DNA of 49,383 nucleotides, taken from positions 1-49,383 of the forward strand of contig JAAAJB010000240.1 of the NCBI GenBank assembly GCA_016098155.1, read 5' to 3'. The notes beneath the pieces were generated by a model. The model saw only the letters and a program-made list of their open reading frames with translations. It was not told where the DNA came from and made no database searches. Position numbers and translations under genes: made by a program. Below are positions 10,319 to 22,640 of this stretch, piece by piece; position 1 is the stretch's first letter, and every line of letters begins with the position of its first letter. Source of the DNA: Actinomortierella ambigua (Eukaryota; Mortierellomycota; Mortierellomycetes; Mortierellales; Mortierellaceae).

Positions 10319-13300
10319 CTATGCATTTCGCACATTCGGTAACATTCCAAGCAACTCTGAGATGCGCTGTTCGGTGTCTTGCAACTGTTGCTGGCTGCTA
10401 TACGGAAACCCGGTGGCATTTGGCCACTGAGCAAAAGCATCCATTGCGCCTCCACCGCCACCATAGTGCTGCTGTTGTTGCTGCTGCTGCTGCTGTTGCT
10501 GTTGTTGTTGTTGTTGTTGCTGCTGCTGTTGAGGGATTGAGTAAATGTCGGCAGGAAGTTGATGGTGAACTCCATACAGGGCGGAGAACTGAATCTGCTG
10601 TTGAAGTGCCTGATGTTGCTGTTGTTGCTGCTGTTGCTGCACCTGGGTCTGTGTCGCTAGCTGCGAGAGCAATTGCTGTAGCAACGCCGTTGGTGTCTCA
10701 GGATTTTCGAGATCGATCTATTTAGAAGTGATTTTCTTTTAGGTCAGGTACAAAGCCTCTTCTCGTCTTTTGGTAGTATTAAGAATCATGGTAAATTGGA
10801 TTATAAGCTTACCGCGTAAAGCGCAATGGGTCTCGCGGGCACCAACACCGTCAGCTCCTCAGGATCTGGATCTGGTTCCGCCGGCGAATCTGGCATATGC
10901 TCCGGATCAAACTCACTCGCCGACAACGTCGAGGCCTCGCGCTCCTCCTGGGTATATTTCTCTTGGCTCTCGACGCCGCGCTCTGTATAGTCGTCGAGCC
11001 TGACAATCGGCACTGGTGGGTACCAATGCTCGCCGCTCAGCATCGCCTCATGGTCAAATACAGACGACGATGAGGGCTCGAATAGGCGATGTCCACCTCC
11101 ATGGGTATCTGCAGGCTGATCAGGGTGACCGCTGGCATCCGCCATCCAATGATACTGAGGGTATCCTTGATTTTGGAAACCACCACCAACATCATAGCCC
11201 TCCCCTACAACATCTTCCCACCCGCCTTCATCGTGCTCATCGTCATTGTCATCATACATGGGTAATTCGTCACCATCCTTGAATGTGACAGGGAAATCCT
11301 TGTCAAACTCTCGCACCTGCACTAAAGATTCGCCAAAGTGAAATTTAACCCCCTTGGGGACGGCCTGAGCGCCCTTTGGTGTCTTTCGAAGGATCGAGCG
11401 AGGTTGGGACAGTAATGCAGATGAAGACGACTCTGTGACTGCTGACGATGGTGGCGATGCTCCAAACTCCTCGTTCAAGTCTACTTCAATCTTGACAGTC
11501 CCTGCTGGCTCCACCACGGTAGTGCCTGACGAGGACGCAGAAGGAGGAGATGACTCCTCCCCCGCTTGTTGTGCCCGCAAAAGCTTTCGTTGCTCGATCA
11601 TTGTACGAGCTTCCTCTAACGAACTGACAGGCGGGGGTGAGGATAGATCAAGTACTGCCCGTGTGTGTCGAACAGATGTGGGCGAGCTGGATGGGGAATT
11701 GGAGGTTGGGCTTGAAAGCTGAGCGACCTTCTTTTTGGTGACTTGTGCATCAACATGCAGATCAGGATGTGCTTTTCGCTTTGCTGAAGCATTGCCACTA
11801 TTGCTGTTGTCGGTACCGTTGTCGTTAGAAGCCCGCGAAGATGAAAGAGGCTCGGATGAAGGAGACTTGGTCGAAGAGGGGGATGAGGATGACTTTGCAG
11901 GTCGTGAATTTGCGGTCCGCGATGGCGCGTTTGAGGCGGAAGAGGACGAGTTAGGCGGTTTAGGTGTGGACATCAGCTGATTGAAAAACCCGGTGTAGAC
12001 TGTTGCATTGGATTTAGTTACAGTGTCCAAAGGTGTCGGTTTCTTCTTGAACGTCGGCAACGGTCCATCACTCTATACATTTACCAAATTTAAATGAGTT
12101 AGAAATAGGGATGGAGAAAACGACACGAAAAGTCCGCGTGAAATGAAACCTTGCGGTAAATTTATGTGGTACCTGGTCGAGAAATCTTCCATTATCGTCA
12201 TCATCTCTCGATGTTGATCTGTGCCTCTTTGATATCTTGCCAGAACGACCATCGTAGCTCGAAGAATCGTCATTGTTCGAATAGCCATACCGACCGCGTA
12301 CTTTCTTCTCCCATGATTCACTCAGCACTTTTGCCTTGGTTGACACGTCTAAGTTGTTTGATTATCATTGAACAAAAGGGAGGAAGCAGAAAAAAGTCAG
12401 CACGCGATGTCATTTCGCTTAACCATTGGCATAACATAACGAACAACCGCTATCACAACACGTCACGCGTACCAGAGTCCCTGTGTTTGACTAAATGCGC
12501 AACCTCTCTGGTCAAAGGTGTGTCATTCACATGCTTGGCGTCAAACGGGAGGTGGGTGAGCACATCGAGAATTGACGACAGCAGCGATGGGCTGAGGACC
12601 CGCGAAGAAAAGGATCCCTCGCCAGCTGTATTCTGCATCTTACGGCTCTCCGTAAGTATCTCCTTAAAGGTGTCCATGACGTTGGACTGGACGAACCGCC
12701 GCATTATATTGGGATTTCGGTTAAACTTTAAGGCGTTCAACAAGAAGCGGCGCCCTTCTTCATCGTCCGCTGCGCGAATCAGAGATATGACCTGAGGCAC
12801 ATCGTCCTCGCGTGCAATCGAACCTCCTCGAAGCAATGGGCTAAGATGCTTCGTTACTTCAGATGCATTCATCTTAATACGAGTTTCAACCAAAAAAGAA
12901 ATGCAACGGTTAAATGCTCTGTCATCAATATTTACAATCGGAGTGATGAATGTCCACAGTTGGAAGGCTGCTGTACCTTAACCATCGGTGATAATGGGCT
13001 AGCCTCTCTTGACGAAGGCCGACCAAGTATAGTGTTGTTGCGCGCGTGAGCGTGCCGTGGGCTAAAACAACGCGTGAAAAAAAAATAGGAATGAACAACG
13101 GAGGCGGAACTGGGTGACATTTTTTTTTTTTGAAAACCTTGGGTGTTAATGTTGAAAAGAAGACTACAATTTACCTGGACGGACTGCCCCCTCTTGAACT
13201 GCTTGTGGCTGCTGCCAATGGAAACAAAGAAAAGCATTTTTAGCGAATGGCTGAGCCTCGCAAAATGGAACGACACGAAAACTAAAGACGGGATATCATT

Positions 13301-14943
13301 CTGCACGAGGAGGTGAAAGGCGCGTTCTACTGATCCAAAAAGGCCTGTGCGCTATCTCTTTGTTTTTCTCTCTCTCTCTCTCTCTCTCCCCCTTCACTTT
13401 CCTCCCCTCCCCCCTTCCTTTCTCCTATCCCCCTAACCCCTTTCTCCTCTTTCACAACGCGTGTTGTTGAATGGTCGTTAATATTCACAGCGGTGTTCCG
13501 ATTTGTGCCTTTGGCATAAATTGAAACAAGAACTTACAGCTGGGTGAGCCGGATGACCTTCGTTCTGATACTACTTTATGATGGTGGGTGGCTGCGGAGC
13601 GTCGCCGCATAAACCACGTCTTGATCTAATCATACATCCAAAGAAAATTGGGAACAAAAACAAGGTCAACATGGGTTCCCCCTCTCTTTTTCATGGTTTT
13701 TGCATCTTTGCTGCTTGTTTGGTGGTGGCTCGTCATGCAACAATAAAATGTGTTTACGTAGCACCCTCCCATTGGAATGAAGGGAGGGCCGCCTTTGTTT
13801 GTGCTTCCGCCAACACACACCTGCACTTCTTTCTTGCCCAGTTTATCCGCAAGCTTCTGTCGCGTCGCTGGGTCAGGATGCGGCATTCGAGCAAAGGCCT
13901 CGTTCAACACCTCAAGGTCAGCCTCGGAATACTTGGTCCGGTTCTTTTGTCCTATGGAGGCTGTAATACACGATAGATACAGAGGACCAGGTGTGACAGT
14001 GCGAGAAAGAAAACAGAGGGGAGAGAATATATAGGTGTCAGTCAAAAAAAAATCTACCGAAGCTTAACTAAGTATGTAGGCTTCTTTGGCTCCGAGTCAA
14101 AAACGCCGAGAGACACCAAAGAAAAAAAAATTGCAAGGGGGTGGGTCACATTCTGACCTCACCTCCGTTTTCCTCATTACACGCAGCTCCCATACACAAG
14201 GTACTTCCTCACGCGATAACATCCATGTGGCTAGCTATCCTGCCCCCTCCCTCTACCCTATCTCTCCCAGTTTAAATAGAGAAAAGAAATAGTTCTACTG
14301 TCATGCGAAAGTGGTAGTTGCACAGCAACAAGCCACAAAAGGAACACACGATAATCACCAAGCTTGAGCTGATGATCTTTGTACCATCGTAGTACTTGAG
14401 CCTAAAATCCCTCACTTTGGCGGCCCACCCAAGAAGAAAACAAAAAAGATACAGAAAGGGAGTAGAGAAACATTCATCACCTCGAGTCTCCGTGTGTGGA
14501 GTCATGCTGAATGTCTGCAAGGGTTCATCGCGGGCTGTTGGATACAGGCTCCCCAAGGAAACACCGTCCTCTTCCTCCTCTTCGTCATAATCATCATCAT
14601 CATCATCATCCACATCGTTTCCGCCCATATCAACCCCATCTTCTTGAGGAGCCTCTGCGGCAGTTGTGACATGGGCGAAATCTGGAGCCACTCGCTGTGG
14701 TGAGACAGAAGGGGAGGGCAGAGTAGACAGTGACAAGTGTCCAACAGCGCCCAATGCTTGAGGCTTGGGCTCACTCTTGACGAGTGGTTGTGGATGAAGA
14801 GGTTGAGGCTGCTGAGGCTGCTGGGGCTGCTGCGTGCTCGCATGTGACCGTCCTGGAAGTTCGACTGTCTCTAGCAAGAGACGCCTAGGTTTATCTTGAG
14901 CGACATCCTCCTTGAAGGCCATCGTGGTCAGCGCTTGTTGCAT
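10319..14943 (-). CDS. LUMINIDEPENDENS/PNUTS-like protein: homeodomain, TFIIS-N, PP1-docking motif, polyQ
   Basis: Nine exons on the minus strand: 14481-14943, 13821-13960, 13538-13625, 13175-13211, 12977-13061, 12473-12872, 12173-12348, 10813-12072, 10319-10717. Every junction is in phase and the product is 1,015 residues. Order of parts: an acidic, Gln/Pro-rich N-terminus; a homeodomain at about 158-220 (KNRTKYSEADLEVLNEAFAR to IKTWFMRRR); a Ser-rich linker; a helical TFIIS N-terminal (LW) type domain from about 272 to 400; a basic Ser-rich region; KGVKFHF at about 703-709, which fits the K-x-V-x-F PP1-docking pattern; and a C-terminus with 21 consecutive Gln. Plant LUMINIDEPENDENS joins a homeodomain to a TFIIS-N domain. 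Animal PNUTS and fission yeast Ppn1 tie PP1 to the cleavage/polyadenylation machinery. A role in transcription termination is inferred. The two N-terminal domains could in principle be separate genes, but phase agreement argues against it. Confidence 0.75.
10463..10532 (-). repeat. CAG/CAA repeat coding polyglutamine
   Basis: A nearly pure tract of CTG/TTG on the plus strand reads on the minus strand as 21 consecutive glutamines in the last exon of the LD/PNUTS-like gene. A second shorter Gln tract lies at about 10610-10640. Mixed CAG and CAA codons suggest selection on the protein as well as repeat slippage. Confidence 0.9.
13961..14480 (-). other. 520-base intron between exons 1 and 2 of the LD/PNUTS-like gene
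   Basis: The interval starts with GTGATG on the minus strand and ends in TTACAG. I see no exon needed inside it, because exon 1 (phase 1) joins the homeodomain exon directly. It contains A-rich and CT-rich stretches only. Confidence 0.6.
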
Positions 14944-15277
14944 TAAACCTTCGTGGCGGTTTGCTGTGGGAAGATGGGAATGGACAATGACAGATGGGAT
15001 TGTCAGGTGCCCCTAAGAAAGCGCAACTCTTTACACTTTTTTTTTTGTTAAGAGCGCTGGTCAGTTGTAAGCGATCAAGAAGGAAAGGCTCCGTCAATTC
15101 TCAAAGTTGCGTTGCAATTTGACTACGGAAGGAGGCAATCTATTCTAAGTAGGTTTTGATGGTGATGTTGGATGAAGAGAAAAAGAAGTGTCGTGAACAA
15201 TTGCATCCCTATATCATCTTTATGTAAGGTGGCTTGTCTTTATCTCCAGATACAGATAACTCTAAATCCACACACGT
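14944..15277. other. Intergenic region between the LD/PNUTS-like and FUSC genes
   Basis: 334 bases lie between the LD/PNUTS-like start codon and the FUSC stop codon, both genes on the minus strand. It must hold the FUSC 3' end and the LD/PNUTS-like promoter. A 10-base T run is present near 15038. I see no further gene or clear box. Confidence 0.5.
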
Positions 15278-15817
15278 TTATGAAAGCCTTGCATTTCGTG
15301 GCAACTGCTCCACAATGGGCCTGGTTGGATCAGAGCCCGACTCTCCGCGGTAGCTACTTCTAAGAGACGACAAGGACGGTCGGGATGGTAGACCGGTTGC
15401 CACAGATGATGATAAAACTGAGCCATCCCCATTGCCACTGCCTTCAACAGCGCTATTGGCACCACCACTTCCACCAGCCCAGAAGGGAGCCTGATCCCCA
15501 TGGATAGATGGCGTCCAGACCTCCTCGTCCAAGAACCATGAGTTAAAGTCATCGACTGGCGTGATGACGCCAAACAGCTCCTGCGACCATTCTCCAAGTC
15601 GCTCGAGTTCTCGTATTACATCTTCCATCACCAAAGCATAGGCGTAGTAAAAGATGTAGCGGACATCGTCTTCGGCTGTTAGAACAGCTTTGTTCTGCAC
15701 AACAGGCAGTTGACGGATCTTGCGAATCAGACGAAGACGTGCCTGGTTGGCTATTAAGTGATTAAAAAGTTTAAATGTAAACCTCAAAAGTTTCACACGC
15801 ATTCGACCACTGGAATG

Positions 15818-15866
<49 letters not shown>

Positions 15867-18800
15867 AGATCACACTTCCATATTTCACTTGCTTACCTGG
15901 TGGGAGATACGGTGGTAGCGGGGTCTTGAGACGCAGGGCCGACGCGAGAGTGTAAAAGTACAAGAGCACGTTCCCCACCATCTCGCGTCGCTCACGGTTG
16001 ACCGGCACAATGAAATCGCGGCGCGCGCTCTCGACCCAGCGGTCCTGCGTGATCACCAGGCGCATCGACAAGAACCTGTCTAGGATGTTTTGGCAGCCCG
16101 CCAACATTTTCCTGTACGTCGCCACAGGGAATCGACCCTTGAGACGCGGCTCGTTTGGTGTCTCGGCCAACAGCTCGTAGAGCCGCAGTAGCTGCATTTG
16201 GAGCGACAGCTCAATCTCCATAAACTCCTTGTTCATGTTCTCAATTCCGTGTCGGCGGCTTCCTGTCAACACACCCCCCGCCGCTGCACTGGCTGCCCCC
16301 TCGTCATCGCGGTCGTACCGATTGACCAGTAACGATCGGTACCGTGTGCTCTGCTCTTCGGCATGCAGGTTCGCTGGCGCCGAGGGCATCCGGTCCAGGT
16401 TGGTCGAGTAGACTGCCACAATCTTGTTGTAGAGCCATGAAATATTGACTAACAAGTCACTGAGGCCTTTACGAAGCTCCACGCGCGCCTCGTATGGCCA
16501 GACATAGTTGGTGATCGCCACACCTAGCAGCACGCCAAAGCTCACTGCCACAGCACGATGGAAGGCAATGTTCCACACCTCCTTGAAGTGTGGGTCATCG
16601 TCGACGACCGTCGAAGCATAGGGCGATGCAACATGTGGTGGCGATAGCGATGCAGAAGATGGCGTACTTTCCCAAAGAAACCGAACCAGCTTCTTAAGTG
16701 GGTCTGCCATATCGTCGTCATCATCGTCCTCATCATCGTCCGGTGGGACTGTTCCGTCCTGGCGCTGTCTGTTGTACGACTGGAGGAGCACTAGGTTGAA
16801 CGCCAGGAGCGAGATCTGGCCCATCCTTGGGTAGGCCGACGCGAGGACCAGTTGAAAGTTGGGCAATGCCCAAAGGAAGCAACAGATCGGTAGGACGAAC
16901 GTGTTGCCCGGGAAGAGTGTGTACGTGGCCACGCCCATATAACAGCCTATGATGGTTCCAAGGATCCGATACAGGCCTACGACATTCGTACCACCGACCG
17001 TCGGCACCATCACGATCGTCATCGAGATCACAGCCCACTCGCCTCGATACTGGACAAAATACGGCCTTGTCCAGTCCACAAACGCCGGCGTCATCAGAAG
17101 AACCGCGCTGCATGCTGCCTTGACCGCAAACTTAAACTTAAACGACCGGAACACATGCAGAAATTTCCAGATCCGCGTCGATGCGCGTTGCATGAACGTC
17201 TTTGGTGCCGGCGTGTGCAGAGTGTTGACTACGTTGTGCCGGTTCGGCTTGGGGAACAGGGGCGCCTTTTTTTCCTTCTTGCGCTGCGAAACGGAACCAA
17301 CTGGTGTTGTCGTGCTTGACCTTGACATCGTAGATTGGAGATCGTTGCTTGATGGAGGAGAACCTGCATGAACAAAAATAAACGTTAGTTGAAGACGCTA
17401 CTTCTCTGGACTAGCGATGAGAAGTGGGAATATAAAAGCAGTTTAAAATAGGGAAAGAGAAAGAGGAGAAAAAAAAAGGGGGGGGGAGTCCATACCAGTG
17501 ATGATTTCATCGGGTACTTCGTTTGTTGGGCGAGTTGTTCGCTGAGGTGGACGGAGCGACTTTGGGTATCCTGTCAAGAAAAAGAGCAGGCGACGCCACC
17601 ACGACATTCTTGTACGGATCATCCAGGGCCGAAGCCCTTCATCGCCTCCGACAAGGATATCAACCCACCCAACAAATGACGACAACTCCTTTGCAAACTC
17701 CATGAGGTTGAAAACAAAGAAATAGACCAAGAAGATTTGCTCGCTGACCGGTGCATCGTCCTCGAGCTGCTGACCCAAAGTGCCTGGATTCTCGTCCGCA
17801 TAGTCCTGTACCATGGCAGCCAGGGATGGTTCACTCATATGGCGCGCACCCTTCGACAACCGCTGACTGGCCCTACGGCTGGTCTGGTATGAGTAAAACT
17901 TTTTGAGGGCTCGTGAATTGGCATTCTCAAAAATGTCCAGAGCCTTGCCTAGGTTTTCCTGCATCACGTGGAACTCTGGAAACTGCGGCGAGTGGCTCTT
18001 GAAGGCTCTTGGCGTGAAGGTGCTGGAGGGACGTCTATTCTCCGTGTCCGAAGGTCGAGGCTCTCCTGATCCGTTGAAGGCGCGCTGTTGAAACGTTGGA
18101 CGCGATGGGCTAAGAGGCACAAGTCCTTGCTTGCCTGAATGCGTGTCGCAAAAGATGTCTTGCATGTGCTCGATTGTGATCTTGCTTGTAAGCGCAAGTG
18201 ACTTCATGGGCCGTCCGACCAGATCCAAAAACTCGAGAAGATCCGCACTCGCACCATATTCTTGGTCGGCTTGCATACTGCCAATAATACTGTACGAGGA
18301 CATTCTGCGGGGCACTTTTGGCTTCCTTGACTGGGACCCTTCAGCGGCTGCGCTGTTCAGTGCGACCCCTTTGCGCTTCTCCTGCCGCTGAAGCATGTCA
18401 AACTGAAGGCCGCACGAACTTCGAAGACCGTTCAGGTACTGCGCCAAGGTGTTGAGGGATTTGACGCAGCTCTTGTACGCATCCATATCGCGCTCTGCAA
18501 ACTCGAGTTCTGCTTCCTCAAGCGACTTGGCCAAAGCCGAGAAGGACTTGACGTGGGCCTCGATCAACTTTTGGACAGAGGCTGATCGGAATGGTGTCAT
18601 GTCCGACTCGAGCAGGAATGTCTTGGTGAGCAGTTTCAGGAGCAGCCTCATGGCAGTCAACGACTGGCCAATGTCTTGTCTGTGATGGAGGAACCACGGA
18701 AGGAGCTGATGGATTAGATTCAAGGTACCTCGTCGCTGCCGCTCAATCAAGAACAGTACTCACACAAACAACACATACCTCAGCTTATCATGGGCGCTTT

Positions 18801-20351
18801 CGGGCCACACGAGTACACAGACCAATGTCGATATGATGACGCCGAGGAGCATAGCCGTAGTGATGGTGACAACGCGGCCGTAGCTAAACTTGTCCAGGTA
18901 AAGCGCGCCCTCTCTTGTCAACACCACAAAGATCATGATATTGGCCATTGAGCAAGCGGAGCTCACTGTGGGCGTGTTGAAGTGCGCCTTGGCAAGGGCT
19001 ACGATAAAGGTGCTTCCGCCTCCGAAAATGAGCAGGCTAGTGACATGGCCCAAGATGTAGTGATCACGACTGTTGAACCAAACGGCGCTGGCGAGAGAGG
19101 CGATGCAGACAAATACACTAAAGGTGATAGAGATGAGTGCGGTCCGGACTGCATCTACCATCCTTCCGAGAGTCTTGGCTGGGTTGAAGAAGACGGCACA
19201 CGTGGCGGCCAAATGCGCAGATAATCCAACATAAGGGTGGAACAGAGGAATGAACGAGATGAGACACCCAAGGAGATAAGCCAGCGATGCTTTTAGGATC
19301 CGCTTCTGAATCAACGTGAGCTGATATTGTCGGATCTGGCGCCAACGCGCCCTGACGGCCTCAGGCACGAAGGAGGACAGACGTGGCGCTTGTCGCCGCC
19401 TGGCATGGATGGTAATGGGCGGTGGACCAGAACTGAGGTTGTGAGTAACATGTAAGTCAGCTGGCAGTGACCCGTACTGGCCCCCAAACTGGGCAAACTC
19501 ATTGCGGTTGTATTCGATGGTGCTTTCGTCCAGCAGGGGCATGTTCTCATCGTCACTCTCGCCTTCAGTTTCGCTTGAGAAAGACTCGGCATCGCTAGGA
19601 GAAACCAGAATAAGAAATATGAGTTTATCGGGGACTAGCACCGTGATTCCATAGATTGATAGATTGGGTACGTTTGAGAACTTGTACATCCATCTCCCTT
19701 TTGTATTTTATACCTTCCACCTGGATCTGTTGTTAAACTAAATGTCCGCTGCTTGCGCACACCATCATCATAGACGACCTCAAACTCACTCATACGGCTC
19801 TCAGCCAAGCTGGATGGGAAGAGTCCTGCCCCGGCGCCATGAATCTGTCCTGCAGTACCACGCAGAGGTCGGCCATAGTGCTGTTGCTGGTGGAAATGGC
19901 TACTCTGGTACGAGCTGGGCGCCCACTCGATTCGCTGGCCCCCAGTGCCAGCGCCAACACTAGCACCGGTGTCGGACTGAGACCCAGATATACTGTTTTC
20001 GTCTCCCATTATCGACTCCATGACCGCTGCCAGGGATCGTGCAGGGGACGAAGAGAGAAGCCGCATGTCACCTCGGTCACTAGCAGGAACGGCCCTTTCA
20101 GGGGTGAGAAAGGTTGACGAGACACTGATGGTCTCTGGGCTTGTTACTAAGGTATTGCTGCCACCGGCCTGTGCTATCATGTCGACTGGTACTATTGTTT
20201 CCGTCGTCGTGTCTGGTGCAGGTGTGGAGGGCGGGGTGGTGGGGCGGGGGCTGGTGCGTGTCGCTGAGGAGGTACCAAAGGAAGTGCTCGGACCATGCCC
20301 TCTTCTTGCCCTCCCGCCAAAAACATGAGTGTTGTCATTCGAATCGACCAT
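15278..20351 (-). CDS. Large FUSC/Bre4-type multi-span membrane protein
   Basis: Five exons on the minus strand: 19714-20351, 18779-19594, 17496-18679, 15897-17363, 15278-15750. They are in phase and give 1,525 residues. The N-terminal ~230 residues are Ser/Thr-rich and probably cytosolic. Two hydrophobic blocks follow. One contains ILKASLAYLLGCLISFIPLF and repeated helices to ISTLVCVLVWPESA. The second, after a ~400-residue soluble part, contains FKFAVKAACSAVLLMTPAFV, EWAVISMTIVMVPTVGGT and ILGTIIGCYMGVATYTLFPG. Two six-helix blocks separated and followed by soluble regions match the fungal FUSC/aromatic-acid-exporter-like family that includes yeast Bre4. No substrate can be named. Intron 2 was placed at 18680-18778 because it restores the family-like WPESAHDKLRQDIGQSL junction. 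Confidence 0.85.
15820..15861. repeat. (CT)n microsatellite in the last FUSC intron
   Basis: About 21 perfect CT units lie in intron 4 of the FUSC gene (15751-15896). On the coding strand it reads (GA)n. Length variation between strains is likely but cannot be judged here. Confidence 0.95.
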
Positions 20352-20802
20352 GCGGTCGCAATCGTGTTACAAAATCGGATCACAATGGAAATGTGTGGAG
20401 GATGAAAAATATGAGAGGCAATGAGAGTGGACAATGAAGTGGAACAAGAGTTGTAACAACAGCTTTTTATTGTCAGTCAAGCTTGTACGAGAGCATGACG
20501 AAAGAAAAGTAAAACAGAGATATAAAGGCCGCACACTTCCAGCGTCGAATCGCGTGGTGTTCTTTGTCAACAATGGATAAGAGGGGAGGGAGCGGGAGAG
20601 GGAAAGAGATGCAGTATCGCGCTCTACACAAGGGGGGCTGTGATCACTCTCCTCTAGTGCGTAGTGTAGTAGTATTACAGAAAAAAAAAGGGGGGGGGAG
20701 GAATTGACGCCGTTGCTTGTCCACAGAAAACAGTTGGAGAAACCATGCACACCCGAGGCGAAGCCTGGTTGGAAGGACAGTGCACAGCTGTACAATTTTT
20801 GC
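20352..20802. other. Intergenic region upstream of the FUSC gene
   Basis: 451 bases lie between the FUSC start codon and the CHL4 stop codon, both minus strand. An A9-G8 run occurs near 20681-20698. I see no gene or recognisable site. Confidence 0.5.
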
Positions 20803-22495
20803 TCAGGTCACTTGGACTTCACCCTGGTCGCTCATGCTGACCGTGAGGGAGTTTTTAGCCATGGAGTGCAACTCACTGAGAAAACTAGGCAAGGGGTCCT
20901 CAGCAATACCTAGCGGGACAAGCTCCTTGATCCCCTCAATCACGTTGGACCCCTCGAGGACCACGCCAACAGGAAAAACACGTTTCGTTAGTCGGCCAAG
21001 GGCATAGTCCTTAGAGTTTGCAGTGTACGGGAGATCTAAGCGGATGCTGACTTTGGGCAGTGCTGGCTGGGTGTTTGGACCAAACTCTTGGGCGACTTGA
21101 TTTTCTCGAATGACAATCTGGTGTATATTTTCTGGTTCAATATCATCCATGCCACGAGAGAAATTGTCTGATACTGTCGGTGCCTTTCGCTTAGTAGGAG
21201 CATGCAGAAGCGGGTTGTCGTCCACTTGGCCTAATCGATACCTGCTAAACTGCCCTTGTGACTCGCGATTGAGTAGCAACTCAGCAAGCGATGTAGGAGA
21301 CTTTCCTGTCAATGGCCACTCTTCAATCTTTGCGGCCTTGAACAGTCGTACAAAAGCCTATGCAGAAAGGATATGATAAAGATGACAATGGTGGACAGTG
21401 TCAGCACAGCCATATCTAGCAAGTGATGATCGGAGACTACGTGACAAAAAAAACATACCTCTAAGATGAATTCACGCCACTCAGCCTTCACGCCTGCATG
21501 AAGGAGATAATCCGAGCTGCAGAACCAAATGAAGTAAGCGATTGTGGAAGGTTGCGGCAACGTGTTTGGTGCTAGTCCATCCAGTACACTAATCCGAATC
21601 CAGATCATGTCATTGTCGTACGAGGCCCCAACATGCTATAGAAATTGAGTGCTAAAGAGTTGAGTGCGCAAGATACCATCGTGATAAACAATCCATCATT
21701 AAATACCCCATCAGCTCGATACGTACATGACGGAAATAAGGCGCTAGGTGGTGAGAAAGTGCCTTTTGAATCTTGACCGGGTTGACATTAACCTTGGGCT
21801 CCTTGTCTATGGCGTAATCATCCACTGAACAATTAACACATACATCGGGTGTGGGGTGAGGTGCCATCACAATCACTTCAACCCTTCCACGCACTTACTA
21901 CTCTCATTGTGGCAAAGCTTAAGCGCCTTCCAGCTCCGACTGTCAGCATGCTTCTTGTAGTCTAGTTTGCAGTCAACACATCGAGGCCCCATTTGTCTAT
22001 TAGTAACATTCGCACGTCAAATAATAGCGTGACATGGTAGTGTGGGTGGTCAAGCAAAAAGCCTCAACAACGTACATGCAAGGTCCAGCTCGGCAACTTG
22101 GTCGTTGGTCAACCCATCGATCTATTCGCGTCGGAAGCATGAAGGCTACTTAGCACCGCAGTCTTCCATGGCATTTGCACAGGGTGTATATTTCTTGGTC
22201 CAAACACGAGCATGGTCGAACAACATACCCAATCCACTCCGAGCATTCTATCGATCACCTTCTTCTTGTTCGCCTTGTCTCCAAAGTCTCTATACACTTG
22301 CTGCACGTGCTTTTTATACTCAGAGTCTGAGAGAGCGGCTTGAGAACGCGTGGCATCGACAGTGTCAGCCACTTCTGGCCGAGCAATAGGCTCCGTCGAC
22401 GACCATGCAATGGCAATGTCGATCAAATCCTCTTTCGAATGGCGATTGATGATGCGTCGAAGTCCTGGCGAATCAATGAAACGTGACGAGTCCAT
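20803..22495 (-). CDS. CHL4: Inner-kinetochore protein Chl4/Mis15 (CENP-N)
   Basis: A CCAN subunit that binds centromeric CENP-A chromatin and pairs with Iml3/CENP-L in yeast. Six exons on the minus strand: 22229-22495, 22076-22121, 21899-21961, 21727-21824, 21459-21635, 20803-21357. They give 401 residues in phase. Visible family blocks: RRIINRHSKEDLIDIAIAW at the N-terminus (pyrin-like helical start), IDGLTNDQVAELDLAYY, SRSWKALKL, WIRISVLDG, YFIWFCSSDYLL, and the conserved end VVLEGSNVIEGIKELVPLGI, PLPSFLSELHSMAKNSLTV. Partners such as CENP-L are not in the window. It is divergent from the Abraxas-like gene with 145 bases between start codons. Confidence 0.88.
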
Positions 22496-22640
22496 CCTCC
22501 CGATCCTGGGGTTGCGAAGAAAAAAAGACAGAATAAGAAAAGGTTTCGGTACCTGCAGACATGCAAATTGTCGGCAGTCACGAGTCTTGCGTGAAAACGT
22601 TCGTGTGGTTCCCCGCTCACCTCTAACATCTTGATGAACA
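22496..22640. promoter_or_regulatory. Shared CHL4/Abraxas-like divergent promoter
   Basis: 145 bases lie between the two start codons. It contains a purine-rich A tract (about 22518-22545). No TATA or MCB box is apparent. Confidence 0.5.

Noticed and set aside
10309..10725. Plus-strand Ala/Val-rich frame over the polyQ tract
   Set aside because: It is the reverse reading of the CAG/CAA repeat, which belongs to the minus-strand LD/PNUTS-like exon.
15793..15896. Continuation of the FUSC frame through the (GA)n tract as an Arg-Glu repeat
   Set aside because: A GTAAGC donor at 15895-15896 and a TAATAG acceptor at 15751-15752 remove it and give a phase-correct join. The repeat peptide is a read-through artefact.
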